Source: Microplitis mediator (lineage: Eukaryota > Arthropoda > Insecta > Hymenoptera > Braconidae). Taken from it: a DNA stretch of 64,000 nt. Below are positions 35,756-48,640 of this stretch, in pieces. The notes below the pieces were generated by a model, which saw nothing but the letters and a program-made list of their open reading frames with translations, ran no database searches and was not told where the DNA came from. Numbering within the stretch: position 1 is the stretch's first letter; each line of letters opens with the position of its first letter. The stretch covers positions 20,462,781 through 20,526,780 of the forward strand of contig NC_079977.1 in the NCBI RefSeq assembly GCF_029852145.1, read 5' to 3'. The translations under genes and the position numbers were made by a program.

Positions 35756-37000
35756 GAGTTTTTGAAAATATGAAAGTTTTTTAAAAATTTGTAGTGATTT
35801 TTGTAGGAAATTTTAAGAGCAACAAAAAAGTATTGATTGGAATTTTTTATAAAATTTGTACTTACTGAGTAAATAGGAGTTTAAAAAAAAAGTTGGATAT
35901 TTACTATTTTGAATAATTATTTTTGACTAATTATCTGCAAATTAAAATTATGGGTTAATTTGTGGAATTAGAAAAAAAATGAAAGAGACCTTTTTTGTAG
36001 AAAATTTAAAAAGCTACAAAAAAGTATTCTTTATTTTTTTACGTACGATTGATATTTATCGAGTAAACAGGAGTTTAAAAAAAAAGTTGGAAATTCACTG
36101 TTCTAAATAGTTAATTTTGACTAATTTTCTATAAATTAAAATTATGGGTTAATTTGTGTAATTAGAGAAAAAATTAATGAGACCTTTTTTGTAGAAAATT
36201 TAAAGAGCTACAAAAAAGTATTCTGCATATGTTTGCGTATGATCGATATTTATCGAGTAAATAAGAGTTTAAAAAAAATAGTTGGATATTTACTATTCTA
36301 AATAATTAATTATGACTAGTCAACTATAAATTTAAATTAAGGGTTAATTTGTGTAATTAGAGAAAAAATAAATGAGACCTTTTTTGTAGAGAATTTGAAA
36401 AGGTACAAAAAAGTATTCTGCATATTTTTATGTACAATTGATATTTAACTGGTAAATAGGAGTTTAAAAGAAAGTAGGAAATTCACTATTCTGATTAGTT
36501 AATTTTGACTGATTTCCTATAAATTAAAATTATGGGTTAATTTGTATAATTAGAGAAAAGTTGAATAAGACCTTTTTTGTAGAAAATTTAAAAAGCTACA
36601 AGAAAGTACTCAGTGTATTTTTACGTACAATTGATATTTATCATAGAAATATGAGTTTAAAAAAAGTTGGAAATTCACTATCCTGAATAGTTAATTTTGA
36701 CTAATGATTTATAAAATTTTTAAATTAAAATTATGGGTCAATTTGTGTAATTAGAGAAAAATTGAATGAGACCTTTTTTGTAGGAAATTTAAAGAGCTAC
36801 AAAAAAGTATTCTTTATTTTTTTACGTACAATTGATATTTATCGAGTAAATAAGAGTTTAAAAAAAAAAGTTGGAAATTCACTATTCTGAATAGTTTATT
36901 TTGACTAATTGTTTATAAATTAAAATTATGGGTCAATTTGTGTAATTAGAGAAAAATTGAATGAGATCTTTTTTATAGAGAATAAAATTTCCTAAAACTT
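35755..37000. repeat. 195-bp foldback array, inverted copy of the 24-kb array
   Basis: Six units. GAGACC or its variants begin at 35985, 36179, 36374, 36568, 36768 and 36963. Each unit reads GAGACCTTTTTTGTAGAAAA, TTTAAAGAGCTACAAAAAAG, GATTGATATTTATCGAGTAA, AAAGTTGGATATTTACTATT and TTATGGGTTAATTTGTG. These are complements of the words in the 24.0-25.3 kb array. Confidence 0.92.
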
Positions 37001-37690
37001 GATGTCTTACAAAAATCCTCGTACTCTCGTTATTTTATTTTTTAAAAAATAATTTGAAACTCAATATTCGATTAATTTATAAAAAGTTGTTTTTAAATTT
37101 GTCCGATAGATTTTCCGTACCCTTTATCCTCCCCAGGAAATAGAATCCTCGTTTTTAAAAAAAACGTAAACCCGTATTTTAAAACATACTCTGTAAGGTT
37201 AAAAAAAAGAAGGCGATTCGTTACGCATCGGGCTTTCGTTTCTCCCGAAATGCGGAGATGTATAATAATAAAAGCGAGTATGAAAGAAAAAGAGGGATTG
37301 AATTTTTAGTACAACACAACCGGCGAGGAGAGGGTGCGGTTTTTAGAGTGAAACATCGGAAAGTCGAGAAGGGTGCTCTCTACTCCAGCATCTGCGTAAC
37401 GAAGACGAAGAAGAAAAAAACACGAGCACGCTTATAATTTTTTTTTTTTACATTTTTATAAAAAATGTGGAAATTTTAAGGGGGTCGGAATCTGAGCCAC
37501 GCGCGTTTTACTCGTTCGTTCATTCGCTTGTTCGTAAGTTCGTTTTCACATTGTAGTGACTAAAGAGTAAAAAAAGTATTGAAAGGGGAATTTTTATTCA
37601 GAGCCAACAAACTCTTTGGTCACGATTTCTTGGTCTTTTTTTTTTTTATCCAACCCTTGATTTACAGTTTCATGGATTTTGTCGAAATTA
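37000..37690. other. Unique island bracketed by opposite arrays
   Basis: GC-richer sequence with several CG words (CACAACCGGCGAGGAGAGGG near 37315; ACGCGCG near 37500). No coding frame. The array on the left reads TTGTAG-GAAAATTTAAA; the array on the right reads the complement. Confidence 0.5.
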
Positions 37691-38400
37691 TAACGGATTT
37701 TATTAACTCGAGGTAAAATGGGCCATTTTTGGATAAAATATTCATTTTACACAAAAATGTAATGAATACTTTTTTGTAGCCCTTTTAATTTTCTACAAAA
37801 AAGGTCCTTCCCAATTTTTCCCTAATTTCATTTTTTAACCCGCAATTTTAATTCCAAAACTAAAAATTATTCAAAATTTTTGGAAACTCGATTTTAAACT
37901 CCTTTGTATCTTTAATTAATGATAACTCATTAAATATCACATTTATGAAAAAAGTATATTGGTCTTTTTTTGTAGCCCTTTCAATTCTCTACAAAAAAGG
38001 TCCTTACCAATTTTTCCCCAATTTCATTTTTTAACCCGCAATTTTAATTCCAAAACTAAAAAACATTCAAAATTTTCGGAAACTCGATTTCAAACTCCTT
38101 TGTGTCTTTAATTAATGATAACTCATTAAATATCAAATTTATGAAAAAAGTATATTCGTCCTTTTTTGTAGCCCTTTCAATTTCCTACAAAAAAGGTCCT
38201 TACCAATTTTTCCCCAGTTTCATTTTTTAACCCGCAATTTTAATCCCAAAACTAAAAAACATTCAAAATTTTTGGAAACTCGATTTTAAACTCCTTTGTG
38301 TCTTTAATTAATGATAACTCATTAAATATCAAATTTATGAAAAAAGTATATTCGTTCTTTTTTGTAGCCCTTTCAATTCTCTACAAAAAAGGACTTCATA
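37690..38400. repeat. 196-bp hairpin tandem array
   Basis: GATAACTCATTAAATATCA occurs at 37921, 38117 and 38313 (196 bp). A CTTTTTTGTAGCCC..TTCTCTACAAAAAAGG stem lies in each unit, and four stems are visible. Also in each: TTTTTAACCCGCAATTTTAA and GGAAACTCGATTT. Confidence 0.9.
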
Positions 38401-38439
38401 CTTTTTTCGAAATTTCGAGCCCTTAGTCCTCAAATCCTC

Positions 38440-39240
38440 ATTCTAAATTCTGTAGATTAACGGGAGCGAACTATAATTATAAATAATAATTCAAAATCAC
38501 GTTGGATATAAATTACAGCCAATGGTAAGACTAAGATTGACGTAACAATGGCAGTGTTGTGACAACGAATCACGTCGACCCACAAAGAACCAGTTAAAAA
38601 ATAAAGGAGTTATTATACCCAAGTAAAAGTAAAGGGGTGAAATATAAGAGAGTTAATTTCCCGTCACAGTCTCTCTTGCTATCGACTTACGCCTTTACTG
38701 TAAGGGTTAAATCGAGGGTTATGGTTACAAAATGGCAGCAAGTACTTTGTCTTTTCCTTAAATGCCTGTAAGCTTGAATGGAAATTGAAAAAAAATAAAA
38801 TAAAATTTTCATAGAAATATATTTTATTTTGGCCGTTGGGTTTAAAACATTTCAATACTGGGCTTTATATATTTAAGTATAATATATAATATATAATATG
38901 AGGATTTGGTAGTTTGTAGTCGATAGTCGATCGCCGGTAGTCGGTAGTCGGTAGTCAGTGATGATGCAAAAGTTTAGAAAAAAAGGGGGTCCATTGGACA
39001 AAACGGTCCGGCGCCAGCTGGCCAACCCCTTGACCCTCAGAACCCTCGCAACCCTCGCTGGTCACTAACTATTTTTCCTTTATTTTATATTTCTTTTAAC
39101 ATTTTTTTTCGGTTACTAGGTTCCCAGACTCTGGACCCTCGGTCATCAGCTTGGTCCGTCGAGCCACGACCTTTTCATCTGGATTACACAATAATAGGTA
39201 ATATTTTATATATTTTATTGTGTATTCATGTATTTTTAGA
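38440..39240. other. Unique GC-richer island with a 7-bp repeat
   Basis: It includes GTAAGGGTTAAATCGAGGG (from about 38700), a good Krueppel-type word. A short tandem of GTAGTCG/GTAGTCGAT is at 38916-38958. AGCTGGCCAACCCCTTGACC-type sequence lies near 39014. No gene is recognised. Confidence 0.45.
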
Positions 39241-40540
39241 GTTAACGTTTCTAAGTTTGGGAAAAAAAGTTACATTTTTTTTTTTTTTTTTTTGGCTTAA
39301 ATTTTATAACGATGTTTTGAGAAAATTTTAATTGTTTAGAAAATTAAATTTTTATTTTTGGACGAAGGGAAAATTTAAAAACTTGAAATTTTAGATGCGA
39401 GAAATTTTCAAATTTCTGTGAATTAGGGGGGGGGGGGGAGTTTGAAAATTACGATAGAAAAATTAGTAGATTTTGTAGAAATTTTTTTTGAGGCTTTAAA
39501 GTAAAAGTGAACAAAACAAATTTAGATAATTTTTTGGAGTTCAAAATTTTTATTAAAATTTTTTTAGACCTCAAAATTAAATTTAAACACTTTTCCAAAA
39601 ATGAACAATTTTTCTCTTTCAATTCCGTTTTCTATAATTCTTCAAATTTTTTTTTCACACTTCTTTTCAATATCCAATTTTTCACCCCCACCACAAAAAT
39701 TTCCGAAAATAAACAATGAAAATTTTTTAAATAAAAAAAAAAATTACTAATTTCTTAATCACAATCACCCAACTAAGCCCATAAAAACCCTAAAAATTCT
39801 ACCTGAGCGCGTGCGCTTCGCGCGACAAAAAACATTCCACCCATAAAAAACTATTTTTTTTCCTTCCTTTTCTTCCCTCTCTCTTTCTCTCTCTCACTCT
39901 TGTATGGCTTCAGACCTTTTTTTACCTTTCTCAAGAAACATATCCCGCTACCTGGGATCACCACACACGAATTAATACATCGTGTAATGGGCGCCATGAA
40001 CACAAGACCAGTACTTCCCTGTCTCTGTTCTTCTCCTTCTTCCCTTTTATTTTTTCTATTCACTCCACAGTCTATACTACAAACTACTATCTATTATTTT
40101 TTATTTTTTATCTTACAAGTCTCCACCCCTTCATCGTCTACCTGAACGAGCACGTGGTCGGCACGTTTCGATACTTATTTTCTTATTATTTTTTCTCTCT
40201 CTCTCTCTTTCTCTTGCTCTCTTATTTGGGTGGTATTTTTTTTCAAGTGATACAGGTATAAAAAAAGGCATAAGTATGTACCAACAGACACTTAACCCGC
40301 GTATCAATACACTATTTTATAGCGACGTGTGTACGGCTACCCTTTTTAACCCCTTGTATTTATCAATTTAATCCCTTGACTTATATATTTTTTTATTTAT
40401 CGCCTACCTGAGAGTTATGTTGTTAAATATTTTATATTTGAGTAAAAAGGGGTTGGATGTTTTTGGACTCCAGCTCAGAATTTATTGGGATTGGAAAATA
40501 TAATTGATTGGACCTCAATCCTTATTATTAGTAACTGCGG
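39241..40540. other. Low-complexity DNA and a C/T-rich island
   Basis: Poly-T (39277-39294), poly-G (39427-39439), a CG-rich word GAGCGCGTGCGCTTCGCGCG (39806), and pyrimidine-rich sequence to 40230. Overlapping frames at 39851-40145 on opposite strands have no known domain. Confidence 0.4.
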
Positions 40541-41480
40541 GGAATATATATATTAGATATATGATCTTGAGAAAGGGAATTTTGGTGGCTACAATTTACC
40601 CTATGAATTTGTTTTGTAAATTTTAGTTTTTAAGTTGAGGTTTTTTGAATATTAAAAATTACTTTTGAGCATTTTTTTGAAATGCTCAAATCTTTCAAAC
40701 TATTGGTCGTATGACTTAATTGATAATGACCAAATTTGATGGAAATTTGATGTTCTACAAATTTGGTCCTTATACATTTTTCTCCCAGCTCGATATTTTC
40801 CGAGTTATAACCCATTATAGATTCATATATATTTTCCAAAAATTTGATCAGATTTATAATTATGTATTTTTATAAAAACCCACATATCTCTCAAACTATT
40901 GAACCTACGACTTAAATAGTCATACGTAAATTTGTCGAAAATTTAATGTCGTACAATTTTGATTCTCATACATTTTTTTCCCAGCTCGATATTCTCTGAT
41001 TTATAGCCCTATATAGATTCATATATGTTTTTCAAAAATTTGATCAGATTCATAATTATGTATTTTTATAAATCCCTCATAGATCTCAAACTATTAAACC
41101 TACGACTTAAGTAGTCATACACAAATTTGTCGAAAATGTAATGACCTACAATTTTGGTCCTTGTACATTTTGCTCCCAACTCAATAATTTCCGAGTTATA
41201 GCCTATTATAGATTCATATATATTTTCCAAAAATTTGATCAGATTCATAATTATGTATTTTATAAAAACCCTCATAACTTTCAAAATATTGAACCTACGA
41301 CTTAAGTAGCAATATTCAAATCTGTTGGAAATTTGGTATCCTAAAATTTTAGGTCTCATACATTTTTCTCCCAGCTCGATATTTTCCGAGTTATAGCCCA
41401 TTATATATTCATATATAGTTTCCAAAAATTTAAAATATTCATAATTACATTCCAAAATTTTTGTTATCATAAAAATTAAC
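40540..41480. repeat. 195-bp foldback array
   Basis: GAGTTATAGCCC or its variants occur at 40802, 40998, 41193 and 41388 (195-196 bp). Units carry CTCATACATTTTTCTCCCAG, CTCGATATTTTCCGAGTTAT, TTCATATATATTTTCCAAAA and CTTTCAAACTATTGAACC. Because 195 is divisible by three, a 134-codon spurious frame (41066-41470) spans several units. Confidence 0.9.
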
Positions 41481-42766
41481 TTAATTTTAAGTTTCCAAGC
41501 TAAAAATAAATATGTTTATATATATTTATTTTCATAAACTATCAATAACTACAATATATTTTATTTATCCAATTCCTAAAAAAGAAAATTATTAACAAAA
41601 TAATTATTGAACAAAAAAAACATTGTTTCTCATTAATCATCAGTAACCCTCAGATCCATCAGGATTTTTCGCACCCTTACAGTTGATGTTTTATCCTCCC
41701 TGTCCAACCCCCTAGATGTCCGAGGGTGCATCGCAACTGACCAATAATAACCAAGAGAACCAGCCCTATATCAAAAGTTCATCCTTACGTGTCTATAGAA
41801 TCGATCGATAAAATTTCACCCTCATCCTCATCCCTTATATATAAATACATATATATATGAACACAGCACACCTATAAGCTTGTGACGCAACACAAAGAAA
41901 CAGAACTAAGAGAAATAATGCAGTGCGGGTTCTAGTTTGAGACAGAAGAAAGTTGAAATGAATTATCGAGGGTTCTACGAATAGAATCGCTTTTACTACC
42001 CCCTTATCTAGACCACCCCTCTACTCTATACTTACCCTCAACTCGATCTATGGACGCTTTTGCAACCCATTAAATTACAGTCCTTACCACCAGTCGATTG
42101 ATCGAACCTACGCCACATTTTCTCGTCTGCCTCTGGTTTTATTTATTTTATTCCAGAACCAACTGCAATAAAAACTCATACTCTTGCTCACAATTTTTGT
42201 CAGACTTTCCTCTATAATTTACAAAAAAAATTTTTCAAAATATCGCCATAACTTTGCCCAAAAAAATTTCCAAATAAAATTTTTTCCCAAAAACTCTCTT
42301 TCATTCCCGATCCTCGACTTTAAAAATTCATATCTCCGCTTCTGTGGGAGCTGAAGACTTTTTTTATGGCCCAAAATTTTTTCCAGACTTTTCTCGATAA
42401 TTTTCAAAAAAAAGTTGACCTTCTACGTGGCTTAGATTCGTAGAAAAAAATTTCTAAAGATGACCAATCCAATTTGGCATTTAAATCCCCTGAGTCCGTG
42501 ACCCCGCGACCGCTTCCTCAACGGCCCATTTTACCCCATTATTGGTAAATAACTTTATTTAATAATAAATAACAATGGATTACCATCATCCATTGTCTAA
42601 ATCCATTATTCTAGTCTTTTTGATCTTAAAAAGCTTCGCCAATAGGATTTGAGATTTTTTTTTTTTTTTTTTTACTCGCGGTCACTCATACGGCTTTTTT
42701 TCGCGTCACAAACACTCATGTCACTTTCAACATCCCTCTGAATCCCTCATATTAAATTAAGTCAGT

Positions 42767-42813
<47 letters not shown>

Positions 42814-43490
42814 AAAAAAATAATTACTTTAATTAAAGGCTATTAAACCGTTTAAAAAATCTATATTTATTTTTTTCTATTATCTAGATTTCACAAGAAA
42901 AAAAAATAATTTCCCCTTTCTCATCCCCCTCCCCTTTTTTCCTTAAAAAAATCTTTTGTGTTTAAAATTTCCGGTTTTATAAATTTTAAAAGGACTAACC
43001 GACGAACGGGCTCGTAATTATCGACTACTTAACTTTCTAACCCTATAATTTATTTTTATTCAAAGTTTAGATTGAAAATAGAAAAATTCTAAGAAAGAAA
43101 ACAAAGAATTTGTTTTTTAATTGTTTGTGTTTTTTTTTTTAAGAGAAAAAAAAGGATAATGGAAGTGATTGAAAAGTTTTGAAGAAACAGAATAAGGTAA
43201 AGGTAATTAATCATTTTGTTTTTTTAATTTTAGCTCAAGGCTCGAGGATAATTAATAGATTTTGGAGGCGTTAAATTAGTGAGATGACGCGGCGGAAAGA
43301 AAATTTAGGGGTTGAAAAATTTCGAATTTTTATAAAGTAACGGTTATCATATTTTGGAGATTGATGGAAGGGTTGGAGGCCTTTTTCATTGGAAATTTAT
43401 ATTTATAGGGTCTTGAAGTAAAAGTAAATTTTTTGGAGTAAATAATTTTTGAATCATAGGCTTCGGAATGCGAACATTCGATTTTTAAAC
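41481..43490. other. Non-coding stretch with an island and long poly-T
   Basis: A unique GC-richer island covers 41640-42160. Poly-T runs lie at about 42657-42673 and 42771-42809 (39 T). The rest is AT-rich with no gene. Confidence 0.5.
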
Positions 43491-44545
43491 ACTTTTCAAA
43501 TTCAAAAGTGGTTTTGTGTTTATTTATTTATGTGCTTATAACTTGGAAACTATTGAGCTAAGGGTAATATTCAAAGAGGAAAAAAATGTGGGAAATTTGA
43601 TTTTCTATAATTTTGGCCTTTATACTTTTCACACCAAAATTAATATTTTTTGAGTTAGAGCTTCATATACATTCATATATATTTTCCAAAAATTGAATCG
43701 ATCCATAATTACATATTCTTATTCAAATCATCATAACTCCGGAACTATCGCGCTTAGGATAATTTTTACAAAGTTCAAATTTATTGGAAATTTAATTTTC
43801 TATAATTTTAGTCCTCATATTTTTGTTGCTAAACTTGATATTTTTCGAGTTAGAGCTTCATATACATTCATATATATTTTTCAAAAATTGAATCGATCTA
43901 TAATTATATATTCTTATTCAAATAATCATAACTCCGGAACTATCGCGCTTAGGATAATTTTTACGAAGTTCAAATTTGTTCAAAATTTAATTTTTTACAA
44001 TTTCAGTCCTCATATTTTTCTTGCCAAACTTGGTAGTTTTCGAATTAGAGCTTCATATAGATCCATATATATTTTCCAAAAATTGAATCGATCTATAATT
44101 ATATATTCTTATTCAAATAATCATAACTCCGGAACTATCGCGCTTAGGATAATTTTGACGAAGTTCAAATTTGTTCAAAATTCAATTTTCTACAATTTCA
44201 GTCCTCATATTTTTCTTGCTAAACTTGATAGTTTTCGAGTTAGAGCTTCATATAGATTCATATATTTTCCAAAAATTTAATCCGATTCCAAATTATAGAC
44301 TCTCTTAAAAACTCTCATATCTCCTCAACAATCGATCCTATGTCTTAATTAATGAGAACTAAATTTGTTGCAAATGTAATGCTCTACAATTTCGGTCCTC
44401 ATGTTTTTTTCTCCCAGATCACTAGTTTCCGAGTAATAGCTCTATATAAATTCATATATAATTTCCAAAAAATCCAATTTTCTTCCAACATCGACTTACA
44501 TAAATTCTCACATAAAAAATTAGACCTTAGATTTCTTATTTAACT
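43490..44545. repeat. 195-bp foldback array
   Basis: CATAACTCC lies at 43732, 43927 and 44122, exactly 195 bp apart. Units read CATAACTCCGGAACTATCGC, TTATTGGAAATTTAATTTTC, TTTTTCTTGCTAAACTTGAT and AGTTTTCGAGTTAGAGCTTC. A 195-codon frame (43693-44280) is three copies of a 65-residue translation of the unit and is not a gene. Confidence 0.92.
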
Positions 44546-45170
44546 TATAGTGATATAAAAAAAAATTTATAAAAATTTTTGAGCAATTTTTTTTCTGTAA
44601 AAAAAAAAAAAAAGAAAAAAAATGAATAAATAATAATAATAATTGGGTGGTCTAGTAAAATATTTATCACCCACCTGTAAATAAATTTGAACCTCAAACC
44701 CTTAGTTAGTACATCAGTAAATAGAGGCTACACCCTTTCGAACCCTTCCAGGTTTCGGGCAGCTTTCAAATCCACGTGAGTCATGTGAACGCTTATGGAC
44801 ACAAAAAAAAAGTAATAATAGAAATAAATAAAATACCACCTGTGATGTGTGTACGGTAATATGAAGGATTGTCAAGGGTTGGATGAACCCCTTGTAACCC
44901 CTTCGGCTGTAACAAGTCTCTAAAATACATAAATAGAGACAGAGTGAGAGAGGGCAGAAGGGGAAAAGGGAAAAATTTAAACGCATGTTACTGAGGTCTA
45001 CGGGAAATTCCAGGTATAATTTTTTAAAGGATTAAATTGTCCCGTAAATACAACAAAACCCTTTTTAGGTATTATGTCACCTTACTATAATGAGGGTTGG
45101 GCAAAAAAATGGATTTTATGCTCGAACAGGTTGATTTTAATCCTTTTTTTTTGTTAAGAAATTGAGATAC
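44546..45170. other. Unique island
   Basis: GC-richer piece at 44680-45010. The minus-strand frame at 44714-44986 has no recognised domain; its Leu/Cys-rich middle comes from low-complexity DNA. No gene is called. Confidence 0.4.
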
Positions 45171-46900
45171 TGAGCACTGGAATATTATTTTTAAACTTCG
45201 GGTGTTTAAAAAATTTTTTTTCTTCCTTGTTCTGATTTTTTTTTAGATTAAATTTTTTACAGAAGAATTTGACATATTTCGAAAATTAATTTTGAAATTC
45301 TATGGGAAATTAAGACTTGAAATTGGGTTTAAAATTTTAGTGAGATTCCGGGCTATGATTTTGAAAAAAATTTCATCAAAATATTCTCATTAGTTTCTTC
45401 AAAATTTAATTCCAAAAGTTAGGAAATTTTACAATTTAAGGGATGAATTTTTTTATTTTAATTTCGAAAATTAATTTTGAAAATTTTATGGGAAATTAAG
45501 ACTTGAAATTGAGCCTAAAATTTTAGTGAGATTCCGGGCTACAATTTTGAAAAAAATTTCGTTAAAATATTTTCATTAGTTTCTTCAAAATTTAATTCCA
45601 AAAGTGAGGAAATTATACAATTTAAGGGATGAATTTTATTATTTTAATTTCAAAAATTAATTTTGAAAATTCTATGGGAAACTAAGACTTGAAATTACGC
45701 TTAAAATTTTAGTAAGATTCCGGGCTACAATTTTGAAAAAAATTTCGTTAAAATATTCTCAGTAGTTTCTTCAAAATTGAATTCTAAAAGTGAGAAAATT
45801 TTAAAATTTAAAGGATGAATTTTTTTTATTTTAATTTCAAAAATTAATTTTGAAAATTCTATGGGAAGTTAAGACTTGGAATTGAGCCTAAAATTTTAGT
45901 GAGATTCCGGGCTACAATTTTGAAAAAAATTTCGTTAAAATATTTTCATTAGTTTCTTCAAAATTTAATTCCAAAAGTGAGGAAATTATACAATTTAAGG
46001 GATGAATTTTATTATTTTAATTTCAAAAATTAATTTTGAAAATTCTATGGGAAACTAAGACTTGAAATTACGCTTAAAATTTTAGTAAGATTCCGGGCTA
46101 CAATTTTGAAAAAAATTTCGTTAAAATATTCTCAGTAGTTTCTTCAAAATTGAATTCTAAAAGTGAGAAAATTTTAAAATTTAAAGGATGAATTTTTTTT
46201 ATTTTAATTTCAAAAATTAATTTTGAAAATTCTATGGGAAGTTAAGACTTGGAATTGGGCTTAAAATTTTAGTAAGATTTCGGACTACAATTTTGAAAAA
46301 AATTTCGTTAAAATATTCTCATTAGTTTCTTCAAAATTTAATTCTAAAAGTCAGGAAATTTTAAAATTTAAAGGATGAATTTTTTTATTTTAATTTCAAA
46401 AATTAATTTTGAAAATTCTGTGGGAAATTAAGACTTGAAATTGAGCCTAAAATTTTAGTGAGATTCCGGGCTACAATTTTGAAAAAAATTTCGTTAAAAT
46501 ATTCTCATTAGTTTCTTCAAAATTTAATTCCAAAAGTGAGGAAATTTTAAAATTTAAAGGATGAATTTTTTTATTTTGATTTCAAAAATTAATTTGGACA
46601 ATTCTATGGGAAATTAAGACTTGAAATTGGGCTTAAATTTTTTGTGAGATTCCGGGCTATGATTTTGAAAAAAATTTCGTTAAAATATTCTCACTAGTTT
46701 CTTCAAAATTTAATTCCAAAAGTCAGGAAATTTTAAAATTTAAGGGATGAATTTTTTTATTTTAATTTCAAAAATTAATTTGGACAATCCTATGAGAAAT
46801 TAAGACTCGAAATTGGGTTTAAAATTTTAGTGAGATTCCGGGCTACAATTTTCAAAAAAAATTCGTCAAAATATTCCGGTTAGTTTTTTAAAAATTATTA
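45170..46900. repeat. 186-bp tandem array with a 373-bp higher-order duplication
   Basis: Nine units. GAGATTCCGGGCT or a variant lies at 45342, 45528, 45714, 45901, 46087, 46274, 46460, 46646 and 46832 (186-187 bp). Each unit holds TTTAGTGAGATTCCGGGCTA, TTCGTTAAAATATTCTCATT, AGTTTCTTCAAAATTTAATT and ATGGGAAATTAAGACTTGAA. Units at 45.53-45.90 and 45.90-46.27 kb look like a duplicated dimer. Confidence 0.95.
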
Positions 46901-47570
46901 TTTTTTAAAAAAATTCCTTTTTTCGAGGAATTCGTTTTTAATTTTAAATTTTAAAATAAATTAAATAAGAGCTCTAGACTTAAATGATAGCTGATTATTG
47001 TCTCCCGTGACCTTGGGAAGGCCATGAGGGTCCTGAGTGACCATAAGGACAGAAGGGTTCACTTCAACCCCAGGACTCGCAGGTGCGCGATGCATAAAAT
47101 TAATAAATTTCGCTCTAGAACTCGATTATTTCGATCGTGGGAGTCCGTGTACTTTTTACCTTATCATTAAAATTATTTACCATAAAAGATGAAACGGCAT
47201 ATTTAAGTATCTATTGAAGAGCTCAATAGCTTCCGAGGGTTTACGTACCAGGTATATAATTTTCTGCGTTTAATGCACGAGGGCTGAGTGGGAGTAACTT
47301 TAGTTTGTTATTTTTACGCAAAACTTTTGCTCTTTGATCGCTTCCTTTTTGTAATAATAGGCCTGTTAATTATTAATTAACATACTGAGTATTGATTTTT
47401 ATATCTGTTATATTTTGCATAAATTATCAACGGAAATTGTGGGAATAATTTTTTTTTTAAGGGCCGGGGGTAAAATAATTTTTTTTTTTTTTCAAGGGAA
47501 ACTGAGGGAGATACGGAAAAAATGGTTGAGATAAAAAAGGTAGGGGAGGGTGTGAAAAAAATTTTGAGAC
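46901..47570. other. Unique island between inverted arrays
   Basis: GC-richer at 46980-47110, with TGACCTTGGGAAGGCCATGA and GGTTCACTTCAACCCC. I examined it for a tRNA and found no cloverleaf. No gene. Confidence 0.45.
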
Positions 47571-47970
47571 CTTATTTGAGTCTTAATTTTGAATAGAATC
47601 GAAGATATGAATTTTTGAAATTTTCAATAATTTATTTTCTGGAAATTTCATATTTTCAAAAATTTATTTTAGAAAAAGGAAGCAACAGATTTTGATTAAT
47701 TTTTTTTTGAAATTATAGCCCGCGATCTCACACGAATTTTGAGCCCCATTTCGAGTCTTAATCTCCTATAGAATTTCCAAAATTAATTTTCAAAATTAAA
47801 ATTCCCTCCATCCCTTAAATCCCAAAATTTTCTGATCTTTATTTTGAATTTTACAAAAAACTAATAAGAATATTTTGACGAATTTTTTTTTCAAAATTGT
47901 AGCCCAGAATCTCACTAAAATTTTCCACTTGACCTCAAGCCTCCCCCTCCCATAGTTCGTCCGCAATAAT
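47570..47970. repeat. Inverted, worn copies of the 186-bp unit
   Basis: TTGTAGCCCAGAATCTCACT (about 47898) is the complement of AGTGAGATTCCGGGCTACAA. TTATAGCCCGCGATCTCACA (about 47713) is a second. Two units in opposite orientation to 45.2-46.9 kb. Confidence 0.75.
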
Positions 47971-48640
47971 TTTTTAAAAATTACTTTCTGTATTTTCATT
48001 AAAAAAATTTAATTAATTAATTTTCTATAATTAATCTCACAATAAATTAATCCCTCGACTAAATTCCTTCGTCTTATTACCATCGTTATTATTATCATTG
48101 AAATATTACAAGGGTACATTGTCCACAGGCAAAAAAAAAAATTTATCTTATAAATTATTTTCATCCCTCAGTCATTTCTTATTCTTATTCTCAAGAAATT
48201 ACCCTCCTGAAATTAAGAATCACCGGATATTCTTTTTTATCATCCTCTATAAAAAGTTAAAAAAAAAAATTAATCCGATTAATTTATCCGCGTAATATTG
48301 TCATAATAATAATAATGAATAAAATAAAATAAAAACTTTTTTTCTTAGGGTTTTAAAAATTTTTTATCTGACAATGAGATATAAACAATGGGTAAACTTT
48401 TTTTTTGTCTCCTGGGTTATAAGAAGCTATTTTCAAAGTTCCGATGAATATAAAGGCCGCAAGAAGGGGTGGGGGTAGGGGTAAATGTCTTTTTAACGAA
48501 GGGTGTTTTAAGTCATTGAACAAGAAACAAAAAGTAGATAAAAGTAAATAAATAATTCTTATATTGTGCGGAAGGGGGAGGGATGAATTTTGAGTATGAA
48601 ATGGAGGGGGTATTTATTGATGGAGACTTTGGAACGCATA
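47971..48640. other. AT-rich spacer with a short G-rich piece
   Basis: A G-rich tract lies near 48466-48482 (GGGGTGGGGGTAGGGG) and another at about 48570-48610. No gene. Confidence 0.45.

Noticed and set aside
43693..44280. 195-codon open frame, the longest after Kr
   Set aside because: It is three translations of a 195-bp tandem unit. Because 195 is a multiple of three the frame stays open across units. The same happens at 41066-41470. The peptide is S/N/F/I-rich with no domain.
46990..47100. Possible tRNA (GGTTCACTTCAACCCC resembles a T-arm)
   Set aside because: No matching acceptor stem or D and anticodon arms could be built around it.
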